From Paenibacillus taichungensis (GTDB lineage: Bacteria > Bacillota > Bacilli > Paenibacillales > Paenibacillaceae), in assembly GCF_013359905.1 (NCBI RefSeq), contig NZ_JABMCC010000100.1, positions 186,001-250,000 on the forward strand: a DNA stretch of 64,000 bases, read 5' to 3'. Of this stretch, positions 60,347-64,000 are shown piece after piece. The notes under the pieces were generated by a model that saw nothing but the letters and a program-made list of their open reading frames with translations, was not told the DNA's origin and ran no database searches. Position 1 is the first letter of the stretch. Every line of letters begins with the position of its first letter. A program made the translations under genes and the position numbers.

Positions 60347-61222
60347 TTAAAACAGCTCCAATTGCTCCGGTCCCTCTTCCTCCTCCGGCTCCGTACGGTC
60401 AGGGAAGGGCTTCACGGGTTGCTCCAGCAGCTTCATCATCATCTGTGCATTAGCAGCCGCGTCGCCGCCCGAGTTGTTGTTGAAAATCACAAATACATCT
60501 TTGCTCTGCTCCTGCAATTGCTCCAAATAACCTTTCCACTCCAGCAGCTCTTCCTGGTTGTAGCGATACAGATAACGGGTCTCACGCCAATTGGGTGCAC
60601 CATTCTGATGCCAGCCTGATACATTGCGCCCATGCATACGCACCAGCGTCATTTCGGCATCGGTAGCCTCAGGTACGATAGGGATAGATCCTGGCCCCGC
60701 TTGGGGTTCATCACAGACGCTGTGAATCCAGCCTTGTTCCTTCAGGAATGCCAGCGTCCGTTCGCGCATGCCTGCTTCATACCAGCTGCGATGACGAAAT
60801 TCGAGGGCACACGGAATACCTTCCATTCTCAGTTTTACTTCACGCAGTTCATTGACGTTGTCCCGATTGCATTCAAACCACGGCGGGTACTGGAACAAGG
60901 CCGCTTGCATCTTGCCTGCTTCCATGACAGGCTCCAGCGATTCGCGAAAAGCCTTATACATCTCTGAGGTGCTTGTGAAATAGGGTTTTCCCCGCAGATG
61001 TCCTGTCATCCCTTGATAGGCTTTGACGATAAAAGCAAAGGATTCCGGCGTTTCTGCTGCCCAGCGTGCCATCCGGTCCCGAGGCTGAACGGCGTAGAAG
61101 GAACTATCTACCTCCACGGTCGTAAAATATTGTCCATACAGACGGAGCTTGTCTTTCGCTTTGGTACGGTTCGGGTACAAATCCTCCTGATCTCCCCAGC
61201 CCGTAAGTCCAATCCGAATCAT
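60347..61222 (-). CDS. DUF72 domain protein
   Basis: About 291 residues of the conserved DUF72/YecE TIM-barrel type: IRIGLTGWGD at the N terminus, LYGQYFTTVEVDSSFYAVQ, FIVKAYQGMTGH, ALEFRHRSWYE, and FVIFNNNSGGDAAANAQMM at the end. ATG 61222 follows AGGAGGTGTTATTT on the minus strand. The function of the family is not established. It stands alone between convergent and divergent neighbours. Confidence 0.9.
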   Translation of the reverse strand: MIRIGLTGWGDQEDLYPNRTKAKDKLRLYGQYFTTVEVDSSFYAVQPRDRMARWAAETPESFAFIVKAYQGMTGHLRGKPYFTSTSEMYKAFRESLEPVMEAGKMQAALFQYPPWFECNRDNVNELREVKLRMEGIPCALEFRHRSWYEAGMRERTLAFLKEQGWIHSVCDEPQAGPGSIPIVPEATDAEMTLVRMHGRNVSGWHQNGAPNWRETRYLYRYNQEELLEWKGYLEQLQEQSKDVFVIFNNNSGGDAAANAQMMMKLLEQPVKPFPDRTEPEEEEGPEQLELF

Positions 61223-61361
61223 AAATAACACCTCCTGCTGCCTCTTCTTATGTTAGCGTTATATTTCAGTCGTCTCCTGTACGTCCATGAAGTGAAAAAA
61301 ACGTCATACTGGTTTGTGAACAATCTCTATGTATAGTTAACCGATTCGCGTGGGCCTGACT

Positions 61362-61538
61362 ATGTTTAACATTATATCGTGTGGTTTCCGGCCGTTCAAT
61401 GTGGACGATCCTTGGAAATTTTTGAGTTTGAAGGATAAAGACGATACAATGGCTAAAAGCTATAGAGATATGATCCGGCTGATAGAACAGCGTATTACGG
61501 ATAGTTGGGCCAGTGACCATGTGGAGGGCGATACGTAA
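61362..61538 (+). CDS. Small protein coupled to the methyltransferase gene
   Basis: A 58-residue ORF from ATG 61362 (or 62 residues from GTG 61350) to TAA 61536-61538, whose last base is the first base of the methyltransferase ATG (TAATG). The sequence (MFNIISCGFRPFNVDDPW, then a helical RDMIRLIEQRITDSW) looks protein-like, but no good ribosome binding site is visible. Either a short coupled gene or a chance ORF. Confidence 0.5.
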   Translation: MFNIISCGFRPFNVDDPWKFLSLKDKDDTMAKSYRDMIRLIEQRITDSWASDHVEGDT

Positions 61539-62281
61539 TGACGGAATGGTATGAAAAGAGTTTTGGAGAAGACTACCTTCTTGTGTACAAACATCGGGAT
61601 GTGCAAGGTGCATATCAGGAAGTACATAAAATGATCAATTGGTTAAAGCTTCAGCCAAAGTCCAAGGTACTTGACCTTTGCTGTGGTATGGGCCGACATT
61701 CTCTGGCCCTTGCAGATGCTGGTTTCCAGGTGACCGGAATCGACCTGTCTGATGTGCTTCTGCGTGAAGCACGCAATATGGACACCGAACATCGTGTTGA
61801 GTGGTATCATGCCGATATGCGTGAGCTTCCCCTGAAAGGCGGATTTGACGCCGTTGTCAATCTATTTACCTCATTTGGTTATTTCCGAGAGGATGGAGAG
61901 CAACTAAGAGTGTTACGCGCCATTCGTCGGATGCTGAAGCCGGGCGGTAGCTATATTATTGATTTTATGAACACGGCTTATGTGACTCGTCATCTGGTGC
62001 AGCATTCAACACGTGAAAGCGAAGGACAGAATATTGAGGAGTTTCGCAAGATCCAGGATGGATTTGTGCAAAAAGAAATTCACATCACCGATACCGCATC
62101 GGGCCAAAAACCAAGAATCTATCAGGAACGCGTCAAGCTGTACACCCGTGAACAACTACGTGATCTGCTTCACGAGGCAGGACTTATGGTGGATCAGGTA
62201 CACGGTGGTTATGATGAAGAGAAGTACGATGAGCAGACATCGCCGCGGATGATTTTTGTCGGTCATCGGCCGGAGCAGTAG
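61538..62281 (+). CDS. Class I SAM-dependent methyltransferase
   Basis: A 247-residue cytoplasmic methyltransferase. The SAM-binding motif I is VLDLCCGMGRHSLALADAG, followed by the acidic residue of VTGIDLS, the ADMRELPLKGGFDAVVNLFTSFGYF region and LKPGGSYIIDFMN. GTGGAGGGCG lies 8-9 bases upstream. Substrate unknown; small-molecule methyltransferases of this type are common. Confidence 0.88.
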   Translation: MTEWYEKSFGEDYLLVYKHRDVQGAYQEVHKMINWLKLQPKSKVLDLCCGMGRHSLALADAGFQVTGIDLSDVLLREARNMDTEHRVEWYHADMRELPLKGGFDAVVNLFTSFGYFREDGEQLRVLRAIRRMLKPGGSYIIDFMNTAYVTRHLVQHSTRESEGQNIEEFRKIQDGFVQKEIHITDTASGQKPRIYQERVKLYTREQLRDLLHEAGLMVDQVHGGYDEEKYDEQTSPRMIFVGHRPEQ

Positions 62282-62300
62282 AGTTGGAGGAGAATATTTA

Positions 62301-63290
62301 ATGAAGCGAACGGAATCCATTTCCATGCCAGTAGGCATGCATCGTGTCAAGATTACTATGGCTTTTCCTCTACGTTGGGTGAACAGCTATGTGCTCTATG
62401 AACCGGATGGAACAATAACGATAGTTGACCCGGGACCACGCAGTACTGAGACGGAACAGGAGTGGCACGAAGCACTCGCAGATTTCAATTTAACTTTTCA
62501 GGATATTAGTCAGATTGTACTGACCCACCATCACCCCGATCATCTGGGGTTGTCTGGCTGGATACAGCAGCAAACGGATGTGCCTGTTCGAATGTCCACA
62601 CGATCCCGCCAGGAAGCGGATTACATGTGGGGAACGGAGGCAACCATCCATACAGTGTTGCCTGAATATTATGGTCGCCATGGAATGCCGGAAGACAAGA
62701 CGCAGCAGATACGTGAACATATGGAGGGATTTATCTCACAGATTACGCCACTTCCGGTAGTGACACCGATTGAAGATGGAGATTGGCTGGTTATGGGCGG
62801 GAAAAAGTGGCTTGCTGTAGAAACAGGTGGACACGCGCCAGGACATCTATCCTTCTATGCGCCGGATTCCAGGGAGATCTTGTGTGGAGATGCCGTATTG
62901 CCGCAGATCTCACCGAATATTAGCCTGCAGCCGGGAAGTGACGATCAGCCTTTATTGTCTTATATGGAAGGACTGCATCGACTGGGGGCATTGGATGTAG
63001 GAGTGGCATATCCAGGGCATCGGAATCCGTTTGGCCATTTTGCCGATCGAACGGTTCATCTGCTCACTCATCATGAAGAGCGCCTTCAGAAAATGATGGA
63101 GCGAATCCGGGAAGCACCGACGAATGCGTATGAAATCTGTATGTTTATGTTTGGTGACCGATTGGGAACACATCAGCTTCGTTTTGCGATGAGCGAAACT
63201 TTGGCGCATCTGCAAGAATTGATCCGGCGAGAGCATATTATACAGGAGCAGCAGCCCGACGGAGTATTCTTTTTTATTGAAAATACTTAG
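62301..63290 (+). CDS. Metallo-beta-lactamase-fold hydrolase
   Basis: A 329-residue MBL-fold enzyme with the zinc-binding motif THHHPDHLG (about residue 75), later GGHAPGHLSFY and CGDAVLP, and a C-terminal helical domain similar to glyoxalase-II-like or LACTB2-type proteins. ATG 62301 follows TTGGAGGAGAATATTTA; the longer frame overlapping the methyltransferase gene is rejected. Substrate unknown, likely a thioester or phosphodiester. Confidence 0.88.
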   Translation: MKRTESISMPVGMHRVKITMAFPLRWVNSYVLYEPDGTITIVDPGPRSTETEQEWHEALADFNLTFQDISQIVLTHHHPDHLGLSGWIQQQTDVPVRMSTRSRQEADYMWGTEATIHTVLPEYYGRHGMPEDKTQQIREHMEGFISQITPLPVVTPIEDGDWLVMGGKKWLAVETGGHAPGHLSFYAPDSREILCGDAVLPQISPNISLQPGSDDQPLLSYMEGLHRLGALDVGVAYPGHRNPFGHFADRTVHLLTHHEERLQKMMERIREAPTNAYEICMFMFGDRLGTHQLRFAMSETLAHLQELIRREHIIQEQQPDGVFFFIENT

Positions 63291-63296
63291 GATTAC

Positions 63297-63337
63297 AAGA
63301 CTTTGACCAGGAGAACTGCCTGTTCAGAGTCTTTTTT
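63297..63337 (+). terminator. Terminator after the MBL-fold gene
   Basis: AAGACT and AGTCTT close a hairpin with an inner CCAGG/CCTG-type pairing; seven T residues follow. Confidence 0.7.
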
Positions 63338-63458
63338 TGCGTGTAACGACTCAAATAAATGAAAGCTTTAATCTCTCTTAACCGTTCATTCATCTTCTTT
63401 TAAGGCAGCACTTCTATGATAAATGTATGAACTTCGCCAGAGAAAGCAGGGAAGAGCG

Positions 63459-63854
63459 ATGACTAGGAAAAAACGAAATCAATGGAGAAAATGGCAAGCC
63501 TCAGCGGCAGCAACGTTGACCGTGGCTGCACTCTTTCAATATGTAAGAACTTCTGATGCCTTTGATGTCGCTTATGCGGCGGCTAATGGTACCGATATAA
63601 GCAGTACAGCTTCTACCCAGATAGATGCTCAGGATGATGTCATGGACGAATGGACGAACAACACAGATAACAATCCCGATGCATCGTCCAATGAGGGCTA
63701 TAGCCTGAATGAGGAAACGACTGATGGAAGCACTGCCATCGGTTCGAATCAAGGCAGGTCGTCGGGTGGCTGGATAACAGATCAGAACAGCAATCAGGAT
63801 ACAGACTCCGGATATAGCCGTAGCAATTATCAGTCACGCACGGGTGCATCATGA
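63459..63854 (+). CDS. Small exported Ser/Asn/Asp-rich protein upstream of apbE
   Basis: A 131-residue protein: basic N terminus and a signal-like helix (WQASAAATLTVAALFQYV), then a low-complexity region rich in Asp, Asn, Ser, Thr and Gly with no cysteine. ATG 63459 follows CAGGGAAGAGCG. The stop overlaps the apbE start (ATGA). It may be a partner or substrate of the flavinyltransferase, but the usual FMN-attachment motif (D-x-x-S/T-G-A-T/S) was not clearly seen within it. Confidence 0.65.
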   Translation: MTRKKRNQWRKWQASAAATLTVAALFQYVRTSDAFDVAYAAANGTDISSTASTQIDAQDDVMDEWTNNTDNNPDASSNEGYSLNEETTDGSTAIGSNQGRSSGGWITDQNSNQDTDSGYSRSNYQSRTGAS

Positions 63855-64000
63855 GCCGCACGGAGCAAGTCTCCCGTCTTCTTAAGTTCCGCTTCCGGGC
63901 GATGAACACGGACGTGGAAGTTCAGTTAGCCGCAGGACGGGAAGAGGCTGAGCATGCGGCAGCCTTGGTGAAGAATTGGTTCGAAGCGCAGGAACAGCGT
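63851..64000 (+). CDS. apbE: FAD:protein FMN transferase (ApbE family), N-terminal part
   Basis: The frame opens at ATG 63851 and runs off the window end after 50 codons. The segment FRFRAMNTDVEVQLAAGREEAEHAA is the typical start of Firmicute ApbE-like proteins, which attach FMN from FAD to threonine residues of extracytoplasmic redox proteins. The start overlaps the stop of the preceding small exported protein, implying joint translation. Only the first domain segment is visible, so the call rests on this N-terminal signature. Confidence 0.75.
   Translation, partial: MSRTEQVSRLLKFRFRAMNTDVEVQLAAGREEAEHAAALVKNWFEAQEQR

Noticed and set aside
1..64000. CRISPR arrays, tRNA or rRNA genes, prophage or transposase genes
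   Set aside because: No regularly spaced direct repeats of CRISPR type, tRNA-like cloverleaf with CCA/T-loop signature, rRNA sequence or transposase motif was recognised.

Overview
The window looks like a chromosomal segment of a Paenibacillus-type endospore-forming Firmicute. The evidence is a gerE homologue of the standard 74-residue length, a large CgeB-type spore-surface glycosylation cluster, a Zur box of the Bacillus type, strong AAGGAGG ribosome binding sites, frequent ATGA/TAATG overlaps, and a typical soil-Paenibacillus carbohydrate operon (membrane AraC regulator, LplB/YtcP-type ABC transporter, glycoside hydrolases). No tRNA, rRNA, CRISPR array, phage or insertion-sequence gene was seen.

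Layout. 1-5008: tail of a cntABCDFE-like operon for import (ABC) and export (MFS) of a staphylopine/bacillopaline-type metallophore. 5010-10873: a zinc-starvation operon headed by a sigma-A promoter with a Zur box just downstream: CobW/ZagA GTPase, zinc-free ribosomal protein S14, a flavoprotein with a cysteine-rich tail, a short FeoB-like permease, a DUF3024 protein and zinc-independent GTP cyclohydrolase FolE2. 10906-13984: molybdate region (regulator with a substrate-binding-like domain, modA, modB). 14128-18709: GNAT enzyme, a small protein, and a four-gene TcyKLMN-like cystine/amino-acid ABC importer.

18749-31822: putative spore-surface polysaccharide and glycoprotein cluster. It has three small related helical proteins, a very basic protein with glycine/aromatic four-residue repeats, two CgeB-like glycosyltransferases carrying the same kind of repeat near their N termini, a GT4 enzyme with a histone-like basic tail, nucleotide-sugar enzymes (WecB-like epimerase, 4,6-dehydratase, two SDR reductases), two tandem GT2 enzymes, and a divergent GT4 with a translationally coupled 57-residue ORF. 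32077-39226: DHA2 drug exporter, another GT4, and a Gld-type ABC system with an auxiliary extracellular module. 39462-41839: YhcN/YlaJ-like lipoprotein, gerE, and two small minus-strand genes; between these two lies a compact 74-nt pseudoknotted RNA leader that could hide the ribosome binding site of the downstream gene.

42083-44890: amino-sugar catabolism (RpiR regulator, nagB, nagA) with two similar 21-bp operators at the promoter. 45005-47165: small protein, a dispersed palindromic repeat (second copy at 12052-12141) and an M20 dipeptidase. 47396-60220: polysaccharide utilisation operon with a cre site. 60347-64000: DUF72 protein, methyltransferase, metallo-beta-lactamase-fold hydrolase, a small exported protein and the start of apbE.

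The most promising undescribed items are the structured RNA at 41373-41446, the FeoB-like/flavoprotein pair inside the zinc-sparing operon, and the shared four-residue repeat linking a basic scaffold protein with the CgeB-like glycosyltransferases. All calls rest on reading the sequence and remembered family features; no searches were run.
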